Part shown: in pieces, positions 26,426-34,715 of the stretch
How the letters are laid out: the number at the start of each line of letters is the position of its first letter
Numbering within the stretch: position 1 is the stretch's first letter
Assembly (NCBI GenBank): GCA_903873915.1
Contig: CAIQQH010000041.1
Span: 1 to 44,063, forward strand
Direction of reading: 5' to 3'
Origin: an uncultured Flavobacteriia bacterium
Lineage (GTDB): Bacteria; Bacteroidota; Bacteroidia; Flavobacteriales_D; Crocinitomicaceae
Length of the DNA: 44,063 nt
Notes under the pieces: generated by a model
Told to the model about the DNA's origin: nothing
Databases searched by the model: none
The model's input: only the letters and a program-made list of their open reading frames with translations
Made by a program: the position numbers and the translations under genes

Positions 26426-28302
26426 TTCACATGTGTTTTATTTTGAACCAGATCCCGGTTGTAGCGCTGAATGATCGCTTTCAACCTTCGCTCAGATTCA
26501 CGCACATCCCTTTTGTAGAAGCGCAATGAATCTGTCGATGATTCAATTTTGACAGTGAATTCATGCAAATATCGTGCCTTATCTTTCGAAAAGGTAAGCA
26601 TTTGGTGTTTTTTGAAGTAAAAATAGGCGCCTTCCAAATAAGCAAATGCTTCACGTTCTCGTGGATCGAAGTAGGATCGACCAAAGGCATAGTATTTTGT
26701 ATCGATATTCAGCAAATCAAGCACGGTAGGCATAATGTCGAGCTGCTGAAAGATTTTTTGCTCGCGCTTGGGTTTCAATCTCCCTTGTGGATCAAAGAAA
26801 ACAATCGGAACACGGTACATGAACTTCCGTTGGCTGTAGAGCTTGTCCACCGTTGCGGGTGAATGATCCGCGACCAAAACGAAAATGGTGTTCTTATACC
26901 AAGGTTGCTTTTTCGCCTCTTCGAAAAACTTTCTTAATGCGATATCTCCATAATTGATGGATGCACAAATGGGTTGATTCCCCTTTTTCACTTTGTTTTT
27001 CCATCGAGGAGGGATGTAAAAGGGATGGTGAGAGGACAGTGTAAACAATGTTCCAAAAAACGGCGCCTTTAACTTTGTCAATTGTTTAGCTGTCCATGGA
27101 TTGAAGTACTCATCGAGAATCCCCCAGGTCTTGTCGAAATGGGCGTCATTTCCATATTCATAGCGGCCGAAGTAGTGTTCAAATCCAGCTTGTGCAGCGA
27201 AACTATCGAAGCGCATCGAGCCATTGGTGGCGCCATGGTAAAAAGCTGTGGAATAACCATTTTTCTTGAGAATTGATGCCAAGGATCCAATCCGATTGTT
27301 TCCGTACGGTGAAGAAATATAAGGATTGTCCATGAGGCTTGGAATCGAAGCCAAGATGGCTGGGACAGCTTCAATCGATTTCTTTCCGTTGGCGATGCCG
27401 TATTCAAAAGTGAGTGATTTTCCAATGATCGAATCGAAAAATGGGGTATAGCTTTTACCGCCATTAAACGCGCCTACAAACTCATTTCCAAAGCTCTCTA
27501 AAATGATGACCACAACATTGGTCTTCTCGGGAAGAAGATGAACCGGTTTTGAATGTTGAATGGGATTGAAAATCGCCTGCTCGGTTTTCTTGTCGAAATA
27601 ATCTTTGAAGTCAAGCCGCTCTTTGCCATATGACTTAATCATGGTAAATGCGGTGTTCAATACCAAACCGGAGTTTGCAGGATCGGTAAATTGAGAAGCT
27701 TCCATGATGCCTACAGGCTTCAGCTGGAATCCACCACGGCCAATAAAGACAAACACTAAAGAAAGAACTACGGCCTGAATGGAAGCTGTTTGCCAAGAGG
27801 TTTTTGGAACTTTTATTTTTTCTGTTTTTCGATAAAGCCACTCGGAAATGGAAACAAGCGCGACCAAAAAAAGTATGATTAACCAGAAATCTGTAAAAAA
27901 GGTGCCCGCCAATTGTGCAAAGTCACTTCCAGCACCCAACACGGTGAATAAATCAAAGGTTGAACGCTTTGAGGTGTAGCGAAAATACTCGACATCCATT
28001 AAGTTCAATGCGCAAATGATTGCCGTCAAACCATGGAAGTATATCTTCAACACAGCATTAAAAATGCGCTCGTATCGGATGTTTTTAAAGGAATGTATAA
28101 CGACAAAAGGCAGGAAAATCAATCCAATGGTGACGCAATCAAACCATAGGGCTGCAGCAAAGTCTACAAGGCTTGCAGTAGGGAAATTGTCGCGATTGAA
28201 TCCAAAAAAAATAAGGCGACAAATGGTCATCATCAAAAGGACGATGGACAGTCGAGCGAATAGCTGTTTGACGGAACCGAATACGTTGCGAAATATTGCC
28301 AT
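26422..28302 (-). CDS. LTA-synthase-family membrane sulfatase/phosphotransferase
   Basis: 626 residues from the ATG at 28302. An in-frame ATG at 28332 exists, but a TAnnTTTG box lies between the two, which favours the later start. Five N-terminal transmembrane helices (first 190 residues) precede an extracellular alkaline-phosphatase-fold domain: NVVVIILESFGNEF (metal ligand), then ANGKKSIEAVPAILASIPS, where Ser probably replaces the Thr nucleophile, and later LVADHSPAT (metal ligands). COG1368 members move phosphoglycerol or phosphoethanolamine from phospholipid to glycans or lipids. In a Gram-negative the acceptor is unknown; LPS or periplasmic glycan is plausible. Confidence 0.88.
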   Translation of the reverse strand: MAIFRNVFGSVKQLFARLSIVLLMMTICRLIFFGFNRDNFPTASLVDFAAALWFDCVTIGLIFLPFVVIHSFKNIRYERIFNAVLKIYFHGLTAIICALNLMDVEYFRYTSKRSTFDLFTVLGAGSDFAQLAGTFFTDFWLIILFLVALVSISEWLYRKTEKIKVPKTSWQTASIQAVVLSLVFVFIGRGGFQLKPVGIMEASQFTDPANSGLVLNTAFTMIKSYGKERLDFKDYFDKKTEQAIFNPIQHSKPVHLLPEKTNVVVIILESFGNEFVGAFNGGKSYTPFFDSIIGKSLTFEYGIANGKKSIEAVPAILASIPSLMDNPYISSPYGNNRIGSLASILKKNGYSTAFYHGATNGSMRFDSFAAQAGFEHYFGRYEYGNDAHFDKTWGILDEYFNPWTAKQLTKLKAPFFGTLFTLSSHHPFYIPPRWKNKVKKGNQPICASINYGDIALRKFFEEAKKQPWYKNTIFVLVADHSPATVDKLYSQRKFMYRVPIVFFDPQGRLKPKREQKIFQQLDIMPTVLDLLNIDTKYYAFGRSYFDPREREAFAYLEGAYFYFKKHQMLTFSKDKARYLHEFTVKIESSTDSLRFYKRDVRESERRLKAIIQRYNRDLVQNKTHVK

Positions 28303-28311
28303 GTATGGATG

Positions 28312-28319
28312 CAAAAGTA
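28312..28319 (-). promoter_or_regulatory. Candidate -7 element for the LtaS-like/lipid kinase operon
   Basis: TACTTTTG on the minus strand, 9 bases before the ATG at 28302. Its position inside the longer open frame argues against the upstream ATG. Confidence 0.5.
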
Positions 28320-28370
28320 GAAAATAATCCATGGAAGTTCTTAATATTGTGATGGAACAATACCATAGAA

Positions 28371-29234
28371 ATGAAAGGAAAAATAGTTGGCTGTGTCTTC
28401 ATGGTCTTTTTTGCCATTAATGTCTTCGCTCAAAATGACGGCGCTTTCATCATTTACAATTCGAAAGGAAGAAAAGTTAATTACAAGAAGTTGCAGAAAA
28501 AAGCAATTGAAAACCAGGTCGTTTTCTTTGGTGAATACCACGACAACCCAATCGCGCATTGGCTCGAACTTGAGTTGTTGCGCGATTTATTTGAAAGTCA
28601 TGGGGCCTCATTAAAAATGGGCTTTGAAATGTTTGAACAGGATCAGCAAATGCTACTGATCGATTACGTCGATGGCAAAATCTCTGATCAGCAGTTTGAG
28701 GACAGTTGCCGTCTATGGCCCAATTATGAGACGGATTATAAGCCGCTTCTATTGTTCGCAAAACAAAACCGGATTACTTGCATTGCGTCAAATGTCCCAA
28801 GGAAATATGCTTCACTGTTGTACAAACGAGGACGACCAGCGCTTGACAGTCTTTCCGCTCAAGAGAAATCGTACATCGCACCTTTGGATTTTCCGGTCGA
28901 TACAACTTTGTCGCAGTATGCTCCGCTAAAAGAAATGGACCAACACATGGATGGGGGACATTTACTGGAAGCTCAAGCGCTGAAAGATGCAACAATGGCC
29001 TATTTTATGGCAAAAAACATGAATGCAAGCGATCATTTTTACCACATCAATGGTGCTTACCATTCCAATTTTCACCAAGGAATTCTCTGGTACCTGAATA
29101 GAGAAAAGTCGGGGCTCACCGTCTTGACAATTTCAACGGTAACACAAGAGAATATCAGGAAATTGGAAAAAGAATATGTCAGTAGTGCAGATTTTATCAT
29201 TTGTGTTCCAGAATCCATGACACGTACCCATTGA
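28371..29234 (+). CDS. ChaN-like putative haem/iron-binding protein
   Basis: 287 residues. Signal peptide (1-20, ending NVFAQ), then the ChaN fold: VVFFGEYHDNPIAHWLELEL and MGFEMFEQDQQ near the N-terminus, IASNVPRKYASL, and a C-terminal HINGAYHSNFHQGI with paired histidines. The Campylobacter ChaN dimer binds cofacial haems, and homologs are tied to iron uptake. No lipobox cysteine is seen, so it is predicted periplasmic rather than lipidated. An outer-membrane barrel gene follows 28 bases later. Confidence 0.85.
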   Translation: MKGKIVGCVFMVFFAINVFAQNDGAFIIYNSKGRKVNYKKLQKKAIENQVVFFGEYHDNPIAHWLELELLRDLFESHGASLKMGFEMFEQDQQMLLIDYVDGKISDQQFEDSCRLWPNYETDYKPLLLFAKQNRITCIASNVPRKYASLLYKRGRPALDSLSAQEKSYIAPLDFPVDTTLSQYAPLKEMDQHMDGGHLLEAQALKDATMAYFMAKNMNASDHFYHINGAYHSNFHQGILWYLNREKSGLTVLTISTVTQENIRKLEKEYVSSADFIICVPESMTRTH

Positions 29235-29262
29235 TCATTACATTTTTAAAAACAAACGAATC

Positions 29263-29997
29263 ATGAAACGTTTTTTAGTGGTATTAAGCTTCTTTAGTGC
29301 GCTATTGTCTGACGCACAAATTTTGGTTGAAGAAGGTAAGCCGGTGAATCAGAAGCCTGTGAAAGAGATAAAACAGTCAGAAACTACTGGTCAAACAGCT
29401 GTTTACGCCATTTCCAATTGGTCCAAGACATTTCGAACGCTAGAATCAAACACAGGTTATTTTGGTGATACTTTGGGTACTCGAGCCAGCGAAACATTGA
29501 TGCAAAATTGGTCCTTTGGTCTAGGTTTACGGAATAGGATCAATCGCTTCTTGGTTTGGGATGGCGGCATGTATTTCAGTAGAAATGGAGAACAATATGC
29601 TTTCGCAGGAACGGATACCACGTTCTCTTATCAAACCACCTACAGTTACATTGGAATGCCTTTGCGCATCAATTTATCAATGGGAAAAGAGATACAATGG
29701 CATGTCGGTGTGGGTTTGTTGCCTCAAATGTTTGTTCAATACAGTCAAAAACAACAATGGACGACAACGCAAAATTCATCTGATTCGCAGGTGATTAAAA
29801 CAAATAGTGGGTACAACCCCTTTGTTATTTCTGCCATATTCAATGCAGGAGTCCAATTCAATTTCTCCAGTGGATGGGGTGTGATCATTAGTCCTGAACT
29901 ACGCATTCAACTCAATTCAAGCTATCAAAAACAAGCTGCTTACATTCATAAAGCACGTGCCTACGGAGTGAGCTTTGGTTTACTTAAAAATATTTAG
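29263..29997 (+). CDS. Outer-membrane beta-barrel protein
   Basis: 244 residues with a signal peptide (1-18, ending SDAQI). After a short polar linker the chain alternates aromatic/hydrophobic beta-strands with glycines (WSFGLGLRNRINRFLVWDGG, YSYIGMPLRINLSMG, VGVGLLPQMFVQY) and ends in a strand finishing SFGLLKNI. This is the small OmpA/PorT-like barrel type common in Bacteroidetes. The ligand is unknown. It begins 28 bases after the ChaN-like gene and ends 3 bases before nif3. Confidence 0.82.
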   Translation: MKRFLVVLSFFSALLSDAQILVEEGKPVNQKPVKEIKQSETTGQTAVYAISNWSKTFRTLESNTGYFGDTLGTRASETLMQNWSFGLGLRNRINRFLVWDGGMYFSRNGEQYAFAGTDTTFSYQTTYSYIGMPLRINLSMGKEIQWHVGVGLLPQMFVQYSQKQQWTTTQNSSDSQVIKTNSGYNPFVISAIFNAGVQFNFSSGWGVIISPELRIQLNSSYQKQAAYIHKARAYGVSFGLLKNI

Positions 29998-30000
29998 TCA

Positions 30001-31098
30001 ATGACTTCAATAAACCAGCTCATTACTTATTTGGAAAACCTTGCACCACGCAGTATGCAAGAGTCCTACGACAATTCGGGGTTGTTGATTGGGAATAAAA
30101 ACACAAAAATTTCTGGTGTTTTGGTTTGCTTAGATTGCCTAGAATCGGTCGTTGACGAAGCAATAGCGAAAGGGTGTAATTTGATTGTTGCTCACCACCC
30201 ATTGATATTCAAGGGGATTAAACGCATTACGGGCTCAGGTTATGTGGAACGCACGGTTGAAAAGTGCATTAAAAATGACATCGCTGTGTACGCCATTCAC
30301 ACCAATTTTGACAACTACCATCAAGGTGTCAATGCGGAATTTGGTCGACGTTTGGGACTGAGCAATGTAAAGGTCCTCTCTCCAAAATCAGATGTACTTT
30401 ACAAACTGGTTGTTTTTTGTCCCGAAAACGAAGAGACACGACTCAATGACGCGCTTTTCAGTGCAGGTGCCGGGCATATTGGGAATTATTCTCACTGTAA
30501 TTTTTCTTCAGATGGGACGGGTTCCTTTCAGCCAGAAGTTGGATCGAATCCAAAGGTTGGTGAATTTGGATCAAGGACAATTTTACCTGAAAAACGACTT
30601 GAATACTTGGTGTCTCAACACCGGTTGACCGCGACTTTAGCAGCCATGAGGTCAGCCATGAGTTACGAAGAGGTCGCTCACGACATTATCAAACTGTCGA
30701 ATGTCAATCAGCAGGAAGGAAGTGGAATGGTCGGTGAATTGTCAGAATCGATGCGTGCGATTGACTTTTTAAAACATGTAAAGCAGGTGTTTGATTGTGG
30801 CGCAATTCGATTCACTGCCATGGATGACAAGCAAGTAAAAAAAGTTGCGTTTTGCGGAGGATCGGGTAGTTTTTTATTGAACAATGCAATCGCTGCAGGT
30901 GCGGATGTTTTTGTGACTGCCGATTTCAAATACCACGAATTTTTTGATGCCGATGGACAAATAATCATCGCCGATATCGGTCACTATGAAAGTGAGCAGT
31001 TTACATCAAATCTTTTGGTTGATATATTAACAAAAAAATTTAGTACATTTGCCGTCCGATTAACGGAGCTCAATACGAATCCAATTAATTATCTATAG
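30001..31098 (+). CDS. Nif3-like dinuclear metal protein
   Basis: 365 residues, the long form with an inserted PII-like/CutA-like domain (about 130-235, between the two Nif3 halves). Metal ligands lie in VAHHPLIF, HTNFDN and, near the C-terminus, ADIGHYESEQ. The N-terminus has SMQESYDNSGLLIG. The family forms hexameric rings and has been labelled GTP cyclohydrolase 1 type 2, but its physiological role remains uncertain. It is followed after 3 bases by the zinc-ribbon protein, a pairing seen in many bacteria. Confidence 0.93.
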   Translation: MTSINQLITYLENLAPRSMQESYDNSGLLIGNKNTKISGVLVCLDCLESVVDEAIAKGCNLIVAHHPLIFKGIKRITGSGYVERTVEKCIKNDIAVYAIHTNFDNYHQGVNAEFGRRLGLSNVKVLSPKSDVLYKLVVFCPENEETRLNDALFSAGAGHIGNYSHCNFSSDGTGSFQPEVGSNPKVGEFGSRTILPEKRLEYLVSQHRLTATLAAMRSAMSYEEVAHDIIKLSNVNQQEGSGMVGELSESMRAIDFLKHVKQVFDCGAIRFTAMDDKQVKKVAFCGGSGSFLLNNAIAAGADVFVTADFKYHEFFDADGQIIIADIGHYESEQFTSNLLVDILTKKFSTFAVRLTELNTNPINYL

Positions 31099-31101
31099 CA
31101 C

Positions 31102-31857
31102 ATGGCAGCAGCTGCGACCAAAAAAGAAGTTACAGTGGCGGAAAAACTGGACGCCCTTTTTGAATTACAAAAAATCGATTCTGAAATCGACCGCATTCGC
31201 ACTATTCGTGGTGAATTGCCACTTGAAGTTCAGGACCTTGAAGACGAACTCGCAGGACTTCAAACACGAATCTCTAAGATTCAAGAAGAAGCGAAAGAGC
31301 TAGAAACTGAAGTGACAGATCGCAAGAACGCGATGAAAGACTCGGAAACGGCGATTGCGAAATACAAGGAGCAACAAAACAATGTGAGAAACAACCGTGA
31401 ATTTGAGTCTCTTGCAAAAGAAATTGAATTTCAAGAGTTGGAAATTCGTCTTCATGAAAAGAAGTCCAAAGAAGCTAAGTTGAAGCTTGAAGCGAAGAAA
31501 GAAGTTCTCGATGAGGCCTTACAGCGTCTCGAATTCCGTGAAGTTGACTTGAAAACGAAGCAGGCGGAATTGGATGAGATCGTAAACGAAACGAAGAAAG
31601 ACGAAGACGATTTGATCAAAAAATCAGATTCAGCGAAAAAGTTGATCGAGGACCGATTGATCGTTGCTTACATGCGCTTGCGCTCAAACGCGAAAAACGG
31701 TTTGGCCGTTGTTCAAGTTGAACGTAACTCTTGCGGTGGTTGTTTCAATAAAATCCCACCTCAACGTACATTAGACATCGACTCGAAGAAGAAAGTAATC
31801 GTATGCGAACATTGTGGTCGTATCTTGGTTCCATCTGAAAAACTTCAGGAAGCATAA
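31102..31857 (+). CDS. Coiled-coil protein with C4 zinc ribbon (CT398-like)
   Basis: 251 residues. A long antiparallel coiled coil (about 20-190, rich in E and K heptads) is followed by a zinc ribbon with Cys211, Cys214, Cys235 and Cys238 (CGGC and CEHC). This is the DUF164/CT398 family; the chlamydial member binds the RpoN sigma factor and a secretion component, but a general function is not established. Probably cytoplasmic. Co-transcribed with nif3 and ended by a strong terminator. Confidence 0.92.
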   Translation: MAAAATKKEVTVAEKLDALFELQKIDSEIDRIRTIRGELPLEVQDLEDELAGLQTRISKIQEEAKELETEVTDRKNAMKDSETAIAKYKEQQNNVRNNREFESLAKEIEFQELEIRLHEKKSKEAKLKLEAKKEVLDEALQRLEFREVDLKTKQAELDEIVNETKKDEDDLIKKSDSAKKLIEDRLIVAYMRLRSNAKNGLAVVQVERNSCGGCFNKIPPQRTLDIDSKKKVIVCEHCGRILVPSEKLQEA

Positions 31858-31881
31858 GCGGTAAATCCGTTTTCTATACCT

Positions 31882-31907
31882 AAAGGACGGAAGATATCCG
31901 TCCTTTT
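31882..31907 (+). terminator. Intrinsic terminator after the zinc-ribbon gene
   Basis: Perfect 10-pair stem AAAGGACGGA / TCCGTCCTTT, loop AGATA, followed by a short T-rich tract (TTTTCTATTTTCTG). Confidence 0.88.
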
Positions 31908-31923
31908 CTATTTTCTGTTCACC

Positions 31924-33147
31924 ATGAAATTTTCTGATTATCCGATATCAAACTTGATTATTGAGCAACTGGAGTCTATGGACTTCCGGAAGCCAACGGA
32001 TATTCAGTTTAAGTCGATCAAGCACATTCTCGAAGGGGAAGATGTGATGGCTGTGGCGCAAACAGGAACAGGAAAAACAGCAGCATTCGCTATACCGGTC
32101 ATTGATCGCATCGAAAAGCGCAAAAGAAAAGGATACAAAGGTGTGCGTTGCTTAGTCATGGTGCCAACGCGCGAATTGGCCAAACAAATTGGTTCAGTAT
32201 TCACAGAAATCGGAAAGAGAACCTCCGTGAAATCATACGGTCTCTTTGGCGGGACTGACCAAGAACAGCAAATTCGAACATTGAAGAATGGGGTAGATGT
32301 GCTTGTTACCACTCCAGGCCGAATGTTTGACTTGATTTCACAAGGGCATCTAGATGTTTCTCAACTCGAAGTGCTTGTATTGGATGAGGCCGATTTAATG
32401 CTTGACCTTGGATTCAACAAGGACATTAAGGATGTCATGAAACACATTCCAAAGAATCGTCAAACCCTATTTTTCTCAGCAACCATTTCCAAGAAAATAA
32501 AGTCACTGGCTTACGATGTGGTACGAGATGCGATTCGAATCCAAATTTCCCCGAAAAATCCAGTAGCTCAAAACATTGATCATGCCGTGGCATTCATCCA
32601 GATGGATGACAAACGTTTCTTTCTTGAAAATATACTGAAGGAGTATCCAGAAAACATGTTCATTGTGTTTGCTCGCACGAAAGTACGCGTTGAACGTATT
32701 GTTGCTGCCATGGAACGTGTCGGTGTGAAAACAGAGGCCTTGCATGGTGGTATCGAGCAAAAAGACCGCTTCGCCATCTTGGACCGCTTTCGTGCGGGAG
32801 AAAACCGCGTGCTGATTACAACAGATGTTGCAGCACGAGGAATTGATATTCCGTCCATGGATTATGTCATCAATTATGATTTGCCTGATGATTCTGAGAA
32901 CTATGTCCACCGTTGTGGTCGAACAGGCCGTGGAAATCGTCGAGGTCAAGCCTTGTCCTTTTGCAGTGATTCAGAAAAGAAATTGCTCGAAGATATCGAA
33001 GAATATACGGGTGAAGAAATTGAACACTATGAAATCGATCCCAACGATTATAGTGAAATCATGAAAGACATTGAAGATCCAACCTACAATTGGCAACGAT
33101 TGATCGATCAAGCCAACAAAGAGCGGGGCAAGGATGAAGAATGGTAA
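31924..33147 (+). CDS. DEAD-box RNA helicase
   Basis: 407 residues. Q motif PTDIQ, motif I AQTGTGKT (45-52), PTRELA, TPGR, motif II VLDEAD, motif III SAT, then the second RecA domain with ARGIDIP and HRCGRTGRGNRRG. The chain ends soon after the core with an acidic tail, lacking the basic RNA-binding extension of RhlE- or CsdA-type proteins. It probably remodels RNA in ribosome assembly or decay; the exact RNA target is unknown. It stands between a terminator and a short AT-rich repeat. Confidence 0.95.
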   Translation: MKFSDYPISNLIIEQLESMDFRKPTDIQFKSIKHILEGEDVMAVAQTGTGKTAAFAIPVIDRIEKRKRKGYKGVRCLVMVPTRELAKQIGSVFTEIGKRTSVKSYGLFGGTDQEQQIRTLKNGVDVLVTTPGRMFDLISQGHLDVSQLEVLVLDEADLMLDLGFNKDIKDVMKHIPKNRQTLFFSATISKKIKSLAYDVVRDAIRIQISPKNPVAQNIDHAVAFIQMDDKRFFLENILKEYPENMFIVFARTKVRVERIVAAMERVGVKTEALHGGIEQKDRFAILDRFRAGENRVLITTDVAARGIDIPSMDYVINYDLPDDSENYVHRCGRTGRGNRRGQALSFCSDSEKKLLEDIEEYTGEEIEHYEIDPNDYSEIMKDIEDPTYNWQRLIDQANKERGKDEEW

Positions 33148-33159
33148 ATGTATTCGATT

Positions 33160-33185
33160 CATTCTTAATTCTTAATTTTTCATTC
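33160..33185. repeat. AT-rich intergenic repeat, copy 1
   Basis: A run of CATTCTTAATTCTTAATTTT followed by TCATTC between the converging helicase and murB genes. It shares the 13-mer TTAAGAATTAAGA (as reverse complement, 33163-33175) with the tract after lpxA. Confidence 0.5.
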
Positions 33186-34192
33186 TACAGTATATTCACT
33201 TCACGTTCCAATAGCACACCAAACTTCATTTCTACATCCGCAATAATCCGCGAGGAAAGATCATAGATTTGTTGTCCAGTTGATCCTCCATAATTCACCA
33301 AAACAAGGGCTTGCAAGGCGTGAACACCATACGTGTTTTCGCGAAATCCTTTCCATCCCGCCTGTTCAATCAGCCATCCCGCTGCCAACTTGCACTTGTC
33401 CGCCTCAGCCGGATAATTCGGAACGTCAGGAAAATTCGTTTTTATCTTTTCCATAACCGACATCTCAACAACTGGATTCTTGAAGAAACTTCCTGCATTG
33501 CCCAATACTTTTGGGTCGGGCAACTTACTGCTTCGAATGGCAATTACGGCCTTACTTATATCTTGAATACTCGGCTCTGAAATGCCCATTTTTTTCAATT
33601 CAGCATCGATTGCTCCATACGTCGAATTGATTTTTGGGTGCTTGTTTAATCGGAAAGTAACGGCAACAATGACATATTGCCCCTTTAGTTTTCGCTTGAA
33701 GACACTTTCACGGTAACCGAATTCACATTGCTCCACATCGAAAGTGTGTATATCCCCTGTAGCAATGTGGTAGGCTTCCAATGAATGGAAAACATCCTTA
33801 ATTTCCGCACCATAGGCTCCAATATTTTGCATCGGACTCGCACCAACACTTCCAGGGATTAAACTCAAATTTTCTACGCCACCAAGATTTAATTCGAGAC
33901 AACGAAGAACGAATTCATGCCAAACCATCCCCGAGCCAACTTTGACGTATGCATAAGAACTGTCCTCCCATTGAACTTCGAATCCTTCGATTTCATTGCG
34001 TAGCACCAAGGCATCGACATCCTTGGTGAACAAGACATTACTTCCGCCTCCAAGGACAAGTAAATCCTTAAATTCGTTTCCATGCAAGCAAGTGCGCAGT
34101 TCAGCTACAGAAGTGAATCGAGCGAATGTGGCAGCGTTCGTCTTTATGCCAAATGTATTGAATGGAGTGAGGTCCTGGTTGTTCTTGATCAT
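33185..34192 (-). CDS. murB: UDP-N-acetylenolpyruvoylglucosamine reductase
   Basis: 335 residues. FAD enzyme that reduces UDP-GlcNAc-enolpyruvate to UDP-MurNAc with NADPH in peptidoglycan synthesis, cytoplasmic. The N-terminus shows NTFGIKTNA and the FAD loop LGGGSNVLF; LSLIPGSVGASPMQNIGAYG is a family signature, the catalytic serine lies in NAGSFFKNP, and a C-terminal domain of the type I enzyme follows (AGWLIEQAGWKG). Its own promoter is suggested by TATTTTTG four bases before the ATG, divergent from the menaquinone genes. Confidence 0.96.
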   Translation of the reverse strand: MIKNNQDLTPFNTFGIKTNAATFARFTSVAELRTCLHGNEFKDLLVLGGGSNVLFTKDVDALVLRNEIEGFEVQWEDSSYAYVKVGSGMVWHEFVLRCLELNLGGVENLSLIPGSVGASPMQNIGAYGAEIKDVFHSLEAYHIATGDIHTFDVEQCEFGYRESVFKRKLKGQYVIVAVTFRLNKHPKINSTYGAIDAELKKMGISEPSIQDISKAVIAIRSSKLPDPKVLGNAGSFFKNPVVEMSVMEKIKTNFPDVPNYPAEADKCKLAAGWLIEQAGWKGFRENTYGVHALQALVLVNYGGSTGQQIYDLSSRIIADVEMKFGVLLEREVNIL

Positions 34193-34196
34193 AAAT

Positions 34197-34204
34197 CAAA
34201 AATA
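34197..34204 (-). promoter_or_regulatory. Candidate -7 element for murB
   Basis: TATTTTTG on the minus strand, ending exactly 4 bases before the murB ATG. Confidence 0.5.
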
Positions 34205-34280
34205 CGAAATCATTGGTCCGATTATACGCTTTTACAAAAAGGTTTTAATCGACATTACCATGTAAATGGTGGAACGTCTG

Positions 34281-34288
34281 TATCTTTG
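34281..34288 (+). promoter_or_regulatory. Candidate -7 element for the thioesterase-menF-menD genes
   Basis: TATCTTTG fits TAnnTTTG and ends exactly 4 bases before the ATG at 34293. It supports that ATG over the in-frame ATG at 34266. Confidence 0.55.
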
Positions 34289-34292
34289 TACC

Positions 34293-34715
34293 ATGAAATT
34301 TAAATCCGTTTCACTCGAAGAAATCAATCGATACAGCACCAATACCCTCATGGGAGTGCTGGGAATAGAGTGCATTGAGATCGGTGAGGACTTTATCGTT
34401 GCGACGATGCCAGTCGATCATCGAACACATCAGCCAATGGGCATGCTTCATGGTGGAGCAAGTGCTGCACTTATCGAAAGCATCGGATCCATGGGCTCTA
34501 GTTTACTCATCGACTTGGAAAAAGAGTTCCCGGTAGGCTTGGAGGTGAATGCCAATCATGTCGGAGCCATAAAATCCGGTTATGTAAAGGCTGTAGGTAA
34601 AATTGTACATGCCGGAAAACGAACACATATATGGCAGGTTGATATTTTTGCTGAAGAAACGACCCGTTTGATCTCCACAGGCCGACTTACCGTAATGATT
34701 ATTGAGCGCCATTGA
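34293..34715 (+). CDS. Hotdog-fold acyl-CoA thioesterase, DHNA-CoA hydrolase candidate
   Basis: 140 residues from the ATG at 34293. PaaI/YdiI-type hotdog protein: QPMGMLHGGASAALIESIGS carries the HGG motif (53-55) and the catalytic-type Glu62; GLEVNANHVGAIKSGYVKA and TRLISTGRLTV complete the fold. YdiI/MenI hydrolyses 1,4-dihydroxy-2-naphthoyl-CoA in menaquinone synthesis. Because its stop overlaps the menF start (TTGA) and menD follows, that role is likely here, though sequence alone cannot exclude a broader thioesterase. Confidence 0.85.
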   Translation: MKFKSVSLEEINRYSTNTLMGVLGIECIEIGEDFIVATMPVDHRTHQPMGMLHGGASAALIESIGSMGSSLLIDLEKEFPVGLEVNANHVGAIKSGYVKAVGKIVHAGKRTHIWQVDIFAEETTRLISTGRLTVMIIERH

